This document shows positions 7,653 through 15,480 of a DNA stretch of 36,139 nt, one piece after another. Source of the stretch: a virus; the IMG/VR virus record IMGVR_UViG_3300027580_000010, positions 1-36,139 of that record. One strand, 5' to 3'. A program made the position numbers and the translations under genes. How positions within the stretch are numbered: position 1 is the stretch's first letter; each line of letters begins with the position of its first letter. Under the pieces are notes generated by a model. The model was not told the origin of the DNA, did not search any database, and was given only the letters and a program-made list of their open reading frames with translations.

Positions 7653-10600
7653 CACTCACCCCCCATGGACCGGGCGCCCGAGCGCTCCAAGGCGGCGAGT
7701 ACGTCCTCGGCCGCGTCTGGGTCGGCCGCCTCGTTGTCGACGACGACACGGACCCGCCGGTCCTGCTGACCCTGAGGCTCGGTAGCGTCCGTCTGGGTCA
7801 GCGCCTGCCGCAAGCTGGCCATCTCTTGCTGGATCGTCTGGAGCAGCTGGATCTGCTGCTGCTGCGGGTCCTGCTGCTGACGCGTACCCTGCTCGGCGCC
7901 TTTCTTCGCGCCCTCTCGGGCGCCCTTCTCGGAGCCCTTCTCGGAGCCCTTCTCGGAGCCCTTCTCGACTTGGTCGTCGTCCCCGAGGCTCCTGCGGTCG
8001 ATGACGAATCCGTCCCCGTCATCTTCCTCCGCGTCGCCGGTACTGACGTCAGTCTCGCCGCTGCCTCCGGTGTCCTTGTCGTCACCGTCGCCAGTGTCGC
8101 CGGTACTGACGTCGGTTTCGCCGCTGTCGCCAGTGTCGCCCCCGAGGTCGCGATCGCCCAGGTCCGGGCCATCACCGCCTCCCAGGCTGTCCGGCTGGAG
8201 CTTGCCCTCGGGGTCGTTGGGCTCCCATTCCGCGCCATCGATGCCATCCTGGGCGCCCTGACGCGCGCCTTCTTCGGTGCCTTCCCGGGCACCTTCCTCG
8301 GCGCCTTCCTTGACCCACTCCCCGCCCTTCTTCTCGAACTTCGCCATCTCCTCGGCGATGGCTTCCGGGATCTGTTTGGGAGTGGCGTCCGAAAAGCCTT
8401 GCGCCTGGTCGCCGCCCTCGCCACTCCCGGCGTCGCCGCTCCCGCCGCTGTCGGTAGGTGTCCAACCGCTCCAGGGCGGCTGTTGCGGGAGGGGGTTCTG
8501 AAGGCCGGCATCTTCACTAAAGGCTTTGCTGAGGCCATCCTTGACCCCCTGGCCCGCCTGCTCTGCCATACGTCCGGCGGAATTGGCGAAGTTCCTGGCC
8601 CGTGTAGACGCGCCCGCTAGCGAGCCCGAGATGTTCGTGGGGCTCGCCAGGCCCACCATCGAGAGGGCGGCAGTTAGGAGGTCGATAACTTTCGCCAGGG
8701 TCGAGGCGAACCCGAGCACGACCGAGTGGATGGACGCGAAGACCTGGGTGCCCCGCGCCCCGAGGTAAACAAAGGACCCAATGACGCTCTTGAGCAGCTC
8801 CTTGACCCGGACCAGGGCGTTGATTATGCCCAGGACCCCGTCGACCGCCCCCCGAAAGACGGCGTAGAGCTGGGATGCGCCCTTGATTACCCCCTGGAAT
8901 GCGTTGCCGTTGCCCAGGCTTCTGAGCTTGCCTTTGAGCCAGTCGAAGGCATCGCCTATCGCCTGGGCAAACCAGCGGATCGTGGTCCAAGCTGCCTGGA
9001 TCCAGCCCTGGAGGCGGTTGTCCTCGGTGAGGTACGCCCAGAAACGGCTAATACGGTCGATGAGCCAGTCGAAAGACTGTCCCACCGCGTCGGCTAACCA
9101 GCGGACGGCGTCGCCGACGTTGTTGGTCCAGGTCTTGAGCCGCTGGCCCTCTGTGAGCCACGACCAGAAGGTGCCGATCTTGCCGGCCAGCCAGCGGAAG
9201 CCGTCCCAGATCGCGGCTACGGCGTCGGCGGCGGTGCGCACCCAGCCGCTGAGTATGCGGCCGATGTCCCGGTTGCTGAGCCCGTTGAATAGGTCCCGGA
9301 CGGCCCCCTCGGCGCGCCGGAAGGCGTCCACGAAGCTGTCGCGGAGCATCCGCATGCCCCGGCTGTCAGCGAACTCCTGGACGCGCGCCGTAAGATCCTG
9401 GACGCCATCGGTGATCGGGCCGATCAGCGGCCGGACCAGCTTGCGGCGCAGGGCGTCCCAAGCGCTTCCCAGCTCTTGAAGCGAGCCGCGGAGCGTCTGC
9501 TGCATCGTCTCCGCGGCTTCGGCGGCGGTGCCCTGGCTGTCCTCCAGCATGGAGGTAAACCGCTGGAGATCGCTGCCGCCCTTGTTGACGAGCACCCGCA
9601 GCGCGGTCCTCGACTCGCGCGTGAAAGCGTTGAGGGCCTGGCTAGCCTCGGGGCCAGCCGCCTCGAGGCCGCTGATGACCGAGGTGAGGCTGTCGGTCTC
9701 GATGCCCAGCTCATCGAGCGCCTTGGCCGCCTTGGTGCTGGGGTCCTGGATCTGCTGGAGGATGGAGCGGAGCTGCGTGCCGGCACGCTCGCCTTGGATG
9801 CCGGCGTCCTGTAGCGCCGATATCGCCGAGACGGTCTCCTCGAGGCTCATGCCGGCGCTGCGCGCCGTGGGGCCGACGTAGCTCAGCGCGCTCCCAAGGC
9901 GCTCGACGTTGGTGTTAGCGTTCTGCGCCGCGGCGGCGAAGACGTCGGTGACGTGCCCCGTCTCTTGGGCCTCAAGGCCCATGCCGTTGAGGCTGTCGGA
10001 GACCACCTCGGCGGCGCGGCCGAGCTTCATCCCCTGCGACTGGGCGAGCGTGAGCGTCGATTCGAGGGATGTAATCGCTTCTTCGGTTGAGAAGCCCGTC
10101 CGGGTCAGCTCCTCCAGGCCTTGCGCCGCTTCGGTCGCGGTAAACGGCGTCGTCTGCCCGAGGCGATTGGCTTCGTCGCGCAGCGCCGCCATCTGCCGCT
10201 CGGTGGCACCGGTGATCGCTTCGACGCGGGCGAGCTGCTGCTCGAAGTCCGCGGAGCTGCCGATAGCGTTCTTGAGAGCGGACCCGAAGGAGTAGAGGCC
10301 GATGCCGCCGGCGATGGCAGCGGCCAGGCCGCCGATCTTGGTGACCACGCCGCCGACCGCGCTGGCCAACTGGCCGAATGTCTTGGCCACGCCTTTGAGG
10401 AGACCGCCGGTGAGCTTGCCGAGCTTCCCGATGATGTTGCCGACAGCCCCGGCAGCAGCCCCGGCAGCCCCGGCTACGCCGCTAACCGCGCTGGTCAGCT
10501 TGCCGAAGGCGGAAGCCACGCCCCCGAGAAGGCCGCCGGCGAACAACCTCAGCTTGCCGACGAGTTTGCCGGCAACCCCGGCTACGCCGCTAAAGGCGCT

Positions 10601-10987
10601 GCCCACCCCGGATACGATGCCGGCCAGCGACTGGAAGCCGCTGACCACCGTGCCAAGGATGCCGCTCCCCAGCTCCTTGACCGATCCAGCGACGGTGCCG
10701 AGGGCGCTGCCTACCGCCCCAAGGGCGCCGCCGGAGAGCTTGTTCGCGCTGGTAGCGAGGGCCGCGAGGCCGGCGACCACCCCGCCGAGCACACCTCCCC
10801 TCTTGCCCCCGAGCTGGCCCATGCGGCGGCGCAACTGTTGCGTGCCGCTGTTGAGCCGCCCGAGCCGAGAGTTGGTGCGCTCCGCCTGGCTGCTGACCCG
10901 GCTGAGCTTGTTGCGCACGCCCGAAATCGCGTCGGATGCGCGATCCCGGGCCTTGAGCGCTATCTCGACGGCATAGTTGCCGGCCAT
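7652..10987 (-). CDS. Tail tape measure protein
   Basis: A 1111-residue protein setting tail length and probably released during DNA ejection. The N-terminus is basic and helical. Residues 70-245 form a long Gly/Ala/Val-rich hydrophobic stretch with several potential membrane helices. Residues 250-480 match the conserved core of phage tape measure proteins (TP901 type), including ADFEQQLARVEAITGA, LGQTTPFTATEAAQGLEEL and ALQDAGIQGERAGTQL. The last third is Trp-rich helical repeats, then an acidic, repetitive tail. By the usual rule of about 0.15 nm per residue the tail would be roughly 160-170 nm. The start follows AAGGGGG, 10 bp after the tail tube gene, which leaves no room for the usual frameshifted tail assembly chaperone. 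Confidence 0.95.
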   Translation of the reverse strand: MAGNYAVEIALKARDRASDAISGVRNKLSRVSSQAERTNSRLGRLNSGTQQLRRRMGQLGGKRGGVLGGVVAGLAALATSANKLSGGALGAVGSALGTVAGSVKELGSGILGTVVSGFQSLAGIVSGVGSAFSGVAGVAGKLVGKLRLFAGGLLGGVASAFGKLTSAVSGVAGAAGAAAGAVGNIIGKLGKLTGGLLKGVAKTFGQLASAVGGVVTKIGGLAAAIAGGIGLYSFGSALKNAIGSSADFEQQLARVEAITGATERQMAALRDEANRLGQTTPFTATEAAQGLEELTRTGFSTEEAITSLESTLTLAQSQGMKLGRAAEVVSDSLNGMGLEAQETGHVTDVFAAAAQNANTNVERLGSALSYVGPTARSAGMSLEETVSAISALQDAGIQGERAGTQLRSILQQIQDPSTKAAKALDELGIETDSLTSVISGLEAAGPEASQALNAFTRESRTALRVLVNKGGSDLQRFTSMLEDSQGTAAEAAETMQQTLRGSLQELGSAWDALRRKLVRPLIGPITDGVQDLTARVQEFADSRGMRMLRDSFVDAFRRAEGAVRDLFNGLSNRDIGRILSGWVRTAADAVAAIWDGFRWLAGKIGTFWSWLTEGQRLKTWTNNVGDAVRWLADAVGQSFDWLIDRISRFWAYLTEDNRLQGWIQAAWTTIRWFAQAIGDAFDWLKGKLRSLGNGNAFQGVIKGASQLYAVFRGAVDGVLGIINALVRVKELLKSVIGSFVYLGARGTQVFASIHSVVLGFASTLAKVIDLLTAALSMVGLASPTNISGSLAGASTRARNFANSAGRMAEQAGQGVKDGLSKAFSEDAGLQNPLPQQPPWSGWTPTDSGGSGDAGSGEGGDQAQGFSDATPKQIPEAIAEEMAKFEKKGGEWVKEGAEEGAREGTEEGARQGAQDGIDGAEWEPNDPEGKLQPDSLGGGDGPDLGDRDLGGDTGDSGETDVSTGDTGDGDDKDTGGSGETDVSTGDAEEDDGDGFVIDRRSLGDDDQVEKGSEKGSEKGSEKGAREGAKKGAEQGTRQQQDPQQQQIQLLQTIQQEMASLRQALTQTDATEPQGQQDRRVRVVVDNEAADPDAAEDVLAALERSGARSMGGE
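7923..7968 (-). repeat. 12-bp tandem repeat in the tape measure gene
   Basis: On the plus strand the unit CCCTTCTCGGAG is repeated with period 12 (starts near 7923, 7935, 7947 and a diverged last copy at 7959). On the coding strand it gives tandem GSEK tetrapeptides followed by related GAREGAKKGAEQG. The repeat is a coding low-complexity tract of alternating charge. Confidence 0.85.
8036..8128 (-). repeat. Duplicated 21-codon segment in the tape measure gene
   Basis: The plus-strand block with core CGCCGGTACTGACGTC occurs twice, 63 bp apart (core at about 8035 and 8098). It encodes two copies of GSGETDVSTGD in the acidic C-terminal part of the tape measure protein. The in-frame spacing indicates a recent tandem duplication with selection for frame. 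Confidence 0.8.
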
Positions 10988-10996
10988 CTAGCCCCC

Positions 10997-11755
10997 TTAC
11001 TCGTGGGCCATGTGGACCTTGAAATAGGGGCTCGTGTCGGTGGCCTGGATCGACGGGTCCTTAAGCGCCTCGCCGGAGACCTGGACCTCGCCGAACTCGT
11101 CACCGATGAACGGCAGCGACTCGGCGGGCGAAAACTTCACGCGGTGGAGGTCCACGGCGACCTTCCTGCCGGACTGCGCTTCGTTGAGGCCGTTGAAGTA
11201 GAGCCGGAACTCCTGCCCGGTGCTGATGAGCGCCTGGATAACGCTCTGAAGCGCCGGCGTGTAGCTGACCTCCAGCTCGTCGCCCTCCGAGAGGTTGGTC
11301 GGCTCTTCGAGGAGCCAGAGGCCGGCCCGGTCGACGATGTAGTCCTCGCCCGCGGTCAGCTCGGTACTATCCGAGGTCCGGGTCACCGTGATCGTCTCGC
11401 CGGTGTCCGGCAGGCTGTCCAGCGGGACGAAGGAGCCCGGCGTCGCGCTGCTGATCGTCTCCGTGGTCGAGGAGCCGCCGGACTGCTCGTTGGCCTCGCC
11501 GCGCATCGCCAGCGCCAAGTTCTTCGGGCTCAGCTCGAGCATCGTCATCGAGGCGCTGACGCTGCTGATGCGCTGTACGATGTTGGCGGCGCCGCCGCCG
11601 GGACTGGTGTAGTCGCTCTGCCGCTTCTCGTCCTGCTCGGCCTGGATCTCGAGGCTCGAGGCGTTGCCGACAGGACGCAGGGCCTTGCTGCCCTTCGGCC
11701 CGATGTAGATCGAGCCCTTGCCGATGTAGCTCCACTGCTTGCTCGTCGTCGCCAT
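10997..11755 (-). CDS. Major tail tube protein
   Basis: A 252-residue protein directly upstream of the tape measure gene, the usual position of the tail tube subunit. It begins MATTSKQWSYIGKGSIYIGP and has the early segment that discusses background fit in such families (a GNASSLEIQ strand, then a loop and an amphipathic LELSPKNLALAMRGE helix typical of tube monomers). The C-terminal half is beta-rich and has a short GDEFGEVQVSGEAL strand near the end. A central DSTELTAGEDYIVDRAGLW segment resembles the inserted beta module used in other tail proteins here. The ATG has an AGGAG site at a somewhat long distance. Assignment rests on order, size and helix pattern. Confidence 0.85.
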   Translation of the reverse strand: MATTSKQWSYIGKGSIYIGPKGSKALRPVGNASSLEIQAEQDEKRQSDYTSPGGGAANIVQRISSVSASMTMLELSPKNLALAMRGEANEQSGGSSTTETISSATPGSFVPLDSLPDTGETITVTRTSDSTELTAGEDYIVDRAGLWLLEEPTNLSEGDELEVSYTPALQSVIQALISTGQEFRLYFNGLNEAQSGRKVAVDLHRVKFSPAESLPFIGDEFGEVQVSGEALKDPSIQATDTSPYFKVHMAHE

Positions 11756-11758
11756 TGC

Positions 11759-12193
11759 TTACTGCTCCTGACTGCGGATGGTGATGCGCGCGTTGAACGC
11801 GACGGGGAAGTAGGCGAAACCGTTGCCGTAGTCCGGGCGCAGAGGCGCCCGGGTCATGCTCAGCGGCGAGTGCTCCGGGCTCGGCCGCCAGCCCTGAAGC
11901 GCCTCGAGGACGGCCTGGAGGATCCCGCCGGCGTCGCTCCGCGCGCCGCTGGTGTCGCGGACGTAGCGGACGGCGATGATGATGGTCCAGGTCTGCTCGA
12001 CCTGGACCACCGCCTGGTCGCCGCGCTCCTGCACCGGCGTAGCACCGGTGTAGAGGATATGCGCCGCCGGCGTGCGCTGGGCCTGCTCCTGCGCGCCTTG
12101 GAGGTCGTCTACCGAGTAGACCTTGCGCAGGCCCGGGACTTGCTCCTGGAGCCGGTCGCGGAGCAATCCCTCAAGGCTCAGGAAGTCGTCCAT
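11759..12193 (-). CDS. Mu gp37-like (DUF1834-type) tail completion protein
   Basis: A 144-residue protein preceded by GGAGG, overlapping the gpG-like gene by 16 bp. It has an N-terminal helix with LEGLLRDRLQEQVPGL, then VRYVRD and a C-terminal beta part. This is the layout of the small tail proteins that in Mu-like head-tail modules follow the gp36 and gpG genes and precede the tail proteins. Probable role is at the head-tail joint or tail terminator. Order of neighbours is strong support; direct sequence resemblance is only moderate. Confidence 0.68.
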   Translation of the reverse strand: MDDFLSLEGLLRDRLQEQVPGLRKVYSVDDLQGAQEQAQRTPAAHILYTGATPVQERGDQAVVQVEQTWTIIIAVRYVRDTSGARSDAGGILQAVLEALQGWRPSPEHSPLSMTRAPLRPDYGNGFAYFPVAFNARITIRSQEQ

Positions 12194-12678
12194 GCCGCCT
12201 CCAGGTGCTGCTCGATGATGCCGAGGAGGTCATCCTCCATCTCCGGCGGTATGTCGACGCCGCCGTCCCGGATCGGGAGGTACGGCCGCGCCGGGATGTA
12301 GGTGGCATGATTGCGCCCGGCGTGCCCGCCGAAGAGGTGGATCCGAGCGTAGTCGCGGCTGGGCCCCGTGCCGGCGCCCACCGTGGCCGTGTCGCCCTCG
12401 GCGTTCCCGATGATGCTGTTATAGAGGTGCGACTGGTCGCGGAGGATCTGGTAGGGCGGCCCGCCGCGCCGGTTGCGCTTGGTCGCCTCTGCGAGGGGCT
12501 CCCAGGGGCGCCCCCACGGATCCTCCTCCTCCTCGAAGAGCAGCCGGCTCGTCTCGGCGATGTGCTCGGCGACGTCCTGCATCGCCGGCGTGATGCCGGC
12601 GCCGGCTGCGTCGGCTAGCTCCTGGAGCTTGCGCCGCAGCTCGTCGGTGCCGCTGATCTCGACGCTGTAGTCGCTCAT
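12178..12678 (-). CDS. Phage virion morphogenesis protein, Mu gpG-like
   Basis: A 166-residue protein of the phage virion morphogenesis (tail completion S / Mu gpG) family. Family signs are the N-terminal helix DELRRKLQELADAA, the segment LFEEEEDPWGRPWEPLAEAT, the ILRDQSHLYNSI motif and the late IHLFGGHAG followed by IPARPYLPI. These are close to the usual DPxGxxWxPL, LxxTGxLxxSI and PARPFLG blocks. The start overlaps the stop of the gp36-like gene (ATGA). Members act in head completion or in tail-to-head joining. Confident as to family, less so as to exact step. Confidence 0.88.
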   Translation of the reverse strand: MSDYSVEISGTDELRRKLQELADAAGAGITPAMQDVAEHIAETSRLLFEEEEDPWGRPWEPLAEATKRNRRGGPPYQILRDQSHLYNSIIGNAEGDTATVGAGTGPSRDYARIHLFGGHAGRNHATYIPARPYLPIRDGGVDIPPEMEDDLLGIIEQHLEAAWTTS

Positions 12679-13103
12679 CGGTAGCGCTCGAAGAAGGACT
12701 GCGTGTACCGCGGGCCGCCGCCGACGACGGCCGGCCGCGAGCCTCCTACGTCCTCGGCCTGCTCATCGGGGAGCCCGAGGCTGGCGTCGCCGCGGGCTAC
12801 GCGTCGCAGCCAGTCGCGGGCGTCCGTGTAGGTGTGGCGGGCCGGGTGGTCCTCGCCGACGTGGGGGTTGAGCCTGATCCGGAGCACGGCGTAGGCAGCC
12901 CAGCGCACGGCGTCGGGGACGTGCTCGAGCGGGAGGCTGTAGCGAGCGGCCAGCGCGGCGTCGACCTCGGCCTCGGCGTCCGCGGCCGCCGCCGACCACA
13001 CCGTCTCGTCGACGGTGCCGTCACCGTCCCGGTCGGTGAGCGCGAGCAGCTCCTCCTCGCTGAACCGGGCAGCGTAGCCGTCCTGGGTGACGTAGCGCGC
13101 CAT
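12675..13103 (-). CDS. Mu gp36-like head-tail connector protein (DUF1320)
   Basis: A 142-residue protein matching the DUF1320/gp36 family: MARYVTQDGYAARFSEEEL, then LTDRDGDGTVDETV, then AEAEVDAALAARYSLPL and a YTDARDWLRRVARGDASLG helix near the end. These blocks have the same order and spacing as in Mu-like phages, where the protein is thought to be an adaptor below the portal. It sits between a small membrane protein gene and the gpG-like gene, in the Mu order. Confidence 0.9.
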   Translation of the reverse strand: MARYVTQDGYAARFSEEELLALTDRDGDGTVDETVWSAAAADAEAEVDAALAARYSLPLEHVPDAVRWAAYAVLRIRLNPHVGEDHPARHTYTDARDWLRRVARGDASLGLPDEQAEDVGGSRPAVVGGGPRYTQSFFERYR

Positions 13104-13427
13104 CTACCTGCTTCCCCCGCCGTCGGCTCGCAGCACGGCCTGGTAGATCTCGTCGAGCCGGGTGTGGATGCTCTGGACCTCGCGGTCGATCCGCTCATGG
13201 GCCTCGCGCCGCGACTCGTGCGCTTCTCGCTCTATGCGCTGCATCTCGTCCCGGTGCCAGCGCCAAATCAAGCTCGCCAGGGTGAAGAGCCCAAGCGTTA
13301 GGGCCCCCAGCAACCACCGGATGGCCTGCGGCGTCTGCTCGAATATCAGCGCCCATATGTCGGGTGTCTCATCCATGCCTGCTCCACGTCGCTCCGGCCC
13401 GCCAAAGGGGATCTGCTGTGCCCTCAT
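13104..13427 (-). CDS. Small membrane protein with coiled coil between capsid and connector genes
   Basis: A 107-residue protein with one clear membrane segment (about residues 38-60, WLLGALTLGLFTLASLIW) and then a charged amphipathic helix of some 40 residues with heptad-like spacing. The ATG at 13427 has an AGGAGAGG site; an internal ATG at residue 18 (13376) with a GGAG site is an alternative start. It ends 1 bp before the connector gene begins. A single N-terminal membrane helix followed by a coiled coil recalls i-spanins or XhlA-like holin helpers, but the gene lies in the head operon and not in the lysis cassette. I do not assign a function. Confidence 0.75.
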   Translation of the reverse strand: MRAQQIPFGGPERRGAGMDETPDIWALIFEQTPQAIRWLLGALTLGLFTLASLIWRWHRDEMQRIEREAHESRREAHERIDREVQSIHTRLDEIYQAVLRADGGGSR

Positions 13428-13481
13428 GCGCGACCTCTCCTGAGGTGGGGCACCGGGCCGATGCCCGGTGCGGTGGCCTCA

Positions 13482-14441
13482 TTAGCTGACGGTGAAACGG
13501 CGCACGGCGCGGGGCCGGCTGAGGAGCGGGAACGGATTGCGCTCGACCCTGATGGCGGTGCCTGCGGGGTCGCGCTGGTCCCACTGGTCGACGAAGTTGC
13601 GCTGCTGGACGGACCCCTCGGGCGTCTCGCACGGCCCGTAGATCGTCTCGCCACCCAGCTCGTCGCTGGCGACGATGATCTCGTCGTCGTAGACGAAGGG
13701 CTGCTCGTCCCCGTTGTTGTCGACGAAGACCGCCGGCATCCGCTGGATCCCGATGCCGCTGACTTGGGCCAGCTCGCCGCCGCTGAGCATCTGCGGGCCT
13801 AAATTGCTGGTGAGCATCGACTGGATGCGGTGCTGGTCGCGGAGCCGCTTGTAGGCTGTCACCCCGCAGTAGGCCCAGAGGTTGCCCGGCATCCCGCCCA
13901 GCTCGCGGGCGATGGCGACCACGGCGTCGTCGAAGACGTCGAGCGGGTCGTCGCCGCCGCTGTCCGGGTTGAAGGTGACGCTCTGGGCGGGGTCGACGTT
14001 ATAGGTGGCGAGCACCGAGCCGTCGCCGTCTTTGATCTGGCCGCGCATCGCGCCGACGCACATGAACTCCACGGTGCGGTCGAAGCGCGCGGTGATCGCG
14101 TCCAGCTTGCGGTTGACGTGCTGGGCGAGCGGCACCTGGGCGGTCGGCGAACGGCCGGGGAGGCGGAACGCCTGGTGGTCCGCGGCGCGGACGAGGTCGT
14201 GCTCGCTGAACCGGGGGATCGTGACGGTCTGGGTCTCCCAGCCGTGGCGGGCGGCCCGGGTGGACTCGACGCCGGCGGAGATCGCTACGGCGAGGCCCTC
14301 GGGGCTCTGCCGAATGTCAAGCTGGACCTGCCGGGTGGTGTATTGCTGGCCGGGCGGGAAGTGCCGGTCTTGGAGCGGCGTTCTCACGGGGCGGCGCCGG
14401 TCGATGACGCCAATGAGCTGTTCGCGGGTCCACGGGAGCAT
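13482..14441 (-). CDS. Major capsid protein (lambda gpE-like)
   Basis: A 319-residue protein of the lambda E type of HK97-fold capsid proteins. Visible family features are the N-terminal segment MLPWTREQLIGVIDRRRP with a following YTTRQVQLDI strand, the long spine helix region LAQHVNRKLDAITARFDRTVEF, then ARELGG, and the late block YDDEIIVASDELGGETIYGP where gpE proteins have a conserved D...G...Y.YGP pattern. It follows the protease-scaffold and decoration genes, the lambda and Mu order. GAGGAG stands about 10 bp before the ATG. No cleaved N-terminal propeptide is obvious, in line with scaffold in a separate protein. Confidence 0.9.
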   Translation of the reverse strand: MLPWTREQLIGVIDRRRPVRTPLQDRHFPPGQQYTTRQVQLDIRQSPEGLAVAISAGVESTRAARHGWETQTVTIPRFSEHDLVRAADHQAFRLPGRSPTAQVPLAQHVNRKLDAITARFDRTVEFMCVGAMRGQIKDGDGSVLATYNVDPAQSVTFNPDSGGDDPLDVFDDAVVAIARELGGMPGNLWAYCGVTAYKRLRDQHRIQSMLTSNLGPQMLSGGELAQVSGIGIQRMPAVFVDNNGDEQPFVYDDEIIVASDELGGETIYGPCETPEGSVQQRNFVDQWDQRDPAGTAIRVERNPFPLLSRPRAVRRFTVS

Positions 14442-14469
14442 GGGGTCGGTCTCCTCTATCTGATGTTCG

Positions 14470-15027
14470 TTAGACGAAGCGCAGGGCGCCGATCTGCGTG
14501 CCGCGTGCCATGTCGGCAGGCAGGCCCTGGACGTGGTCGAAGCTGACGCTGCCCTCGATCACGGTGCCGAGGGTGACCTCGTCGCCGTCCTCCAGCTCCG
14601 CCTCGGCGATGGATACGCCGGCGGGGGTCGCGGTGGTGCGCTGGTAGCGGATGTTGACGTCGCCGGACGCCGGGGCCACGTCGAAGATGACCTGGTCCAC
14701 GCCGTCGGTGCCGGTGCCGCGCGACACGGTGGCCGCCAGGCGCTGGCCGCTGGCGTTCCAGGCCTCGAGGTCGCTCTCGTCGACGCTGTCGTGGCCGAGG
14801 TCGAAGGTTGTCGTGCTGCCGTCGCCGGACAGGGTCTGCGTGTGGACGGTGGTCTCGAGCGGCGCCATCCGGCCGGTCGAGCGCTCCCAGCCGACCACGT
14901 CGCCGACGGCAAGGGTCAGCGGGCCGGCGTAGTGGTGGTCGCGCGTCGTGTGGCCGTGGCCGACGAGGATGTCGCTCGGGGGCGTCGGGGCCGTGGTGGG
15001 GCTCACCTGGTTGCCGAAGTCTGGCAT
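14470..15027 (-). CDS. Probable head decoration protein
   Basis: A 185-residue protein between the protease-scaffold gene and the capsid gene, where lambda D-like and related decoration proteins lie. The ATG has AGGAGA 8 bp upstream. The chain begins with HTTRDHHYAGPLTLAVGDVVG, which resembles the start of decoration folds that place a short strand and a GxVVG turn early. It then has a strongly acidic beta-rich middle and ends GTQIGALRFV. It is longer than lambda D (110 residues) because of an inserted beta module at about residues 60-130. Role is inferred mostly from gene order. Confidence 0.72.
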   Translation of the reverse strand: MPDFGNQVSPTTAPTPPSDILVGHGHTTRDHHYAGPLTLAVGDVVGWERSTGRMAPLETTVHTQTLSGDGSTTTFDLGHDSVDESDLEAWNASGQRLAATVSRGTGTDGVDQVIFDVAPASGDVNIRYQRTTATPAGVSIAEAELEDGDEVTLGTVIEGSVSFDHVQGLPADMARGTQIGALRFV

Positions 15028-15054
15028 GGCGGGGTCTCCTGTGCTGGTTGTCCG

Positions 15055-15480
15055 TTAGAGCTTGGCGAGCTGGTCGGCGACGTCGTCGTCGCTGGCCTCG
15101 GTGGTGCCCGGCGTGCCGGTGGCCTGCTCGCTCTGGAGCGTCGCACCGTCGGGCGGCGTCGGCCGCTGCGTGCCCTGCTGCTGGCCCTGACCGGCGTGCT
15201 GGCGCAGGTCCTGGGCGACGGCCTTGAAGGTCTCGTCGGCCATCTGGATATAGGGCTCGGCGGCCTGCTCGGTGAACTCGCGGCCGATATCGGCGAACAG
15301 GGTCCGCACCTCGCCTTTGCGCCGCTCGCGGCGCTCATCTGCGAGCTGCTGCTCGGCTTGCTGCCGGGCTTGCTGCTCCTCGGCGAGCTGCTGCTGGAGC
15401 TGGGCGAAGGTCGGCTCCTGGCCGGTGCTCTGCTGCTGGGTCTGCTGCCCCTGCTGGGTCTGCTGCTTGTTCGGGTCCAT
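15055..15480 (-). CDS. Nested scaffold protein from internal start (Mu gpZ / lambda Nu3-like)
   Basis: Inside the protease gene, codon 193 is an ATG (15480) with a strong GGAGGA site 4 bp before it, at the border between the protease and the Gln-rich coiled-coil part. Translation from there gives a 141-residue, highly helical, charged protein in the same frame, ending at the shared stop. Mu I/Z and lambda C/Nu3 use this layout to make extra scaffold. The ribosome site and domain border are seen; actual use of the start is inferred. Confidence 0.8.
   Translation of the reverse strand: MDPNKQQTQQGQQTQQQSTGQEPTFAQLQQQLAEEQQARQQAEQQLADERRERRKGEVRTLFADIGREFTEQAAEPYIQMADETFKAVAQDLRQHAGQGQQQGTQRPTPPDGATLQSEQATGTPGTTEASDDDVADQLAKL

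Noticed and set aside
10121-12301. Long plus-strand open frame opposite the tape measure and tail tube genes
   Set aside because: It is Arg/Ala/Gly-rich, crosses gene borders of well-supported minus-strand genes, has no ribosome site or family motif, and is what high third-position GC produces on the opposite strand.
13104-13427. Calling this the i-spanin of the lysis cassette
   Set aside because: Topology would allow it, but it lies 13 kb from the lipoprotein and holin genes and in the head operon, so topology alone is not enough.
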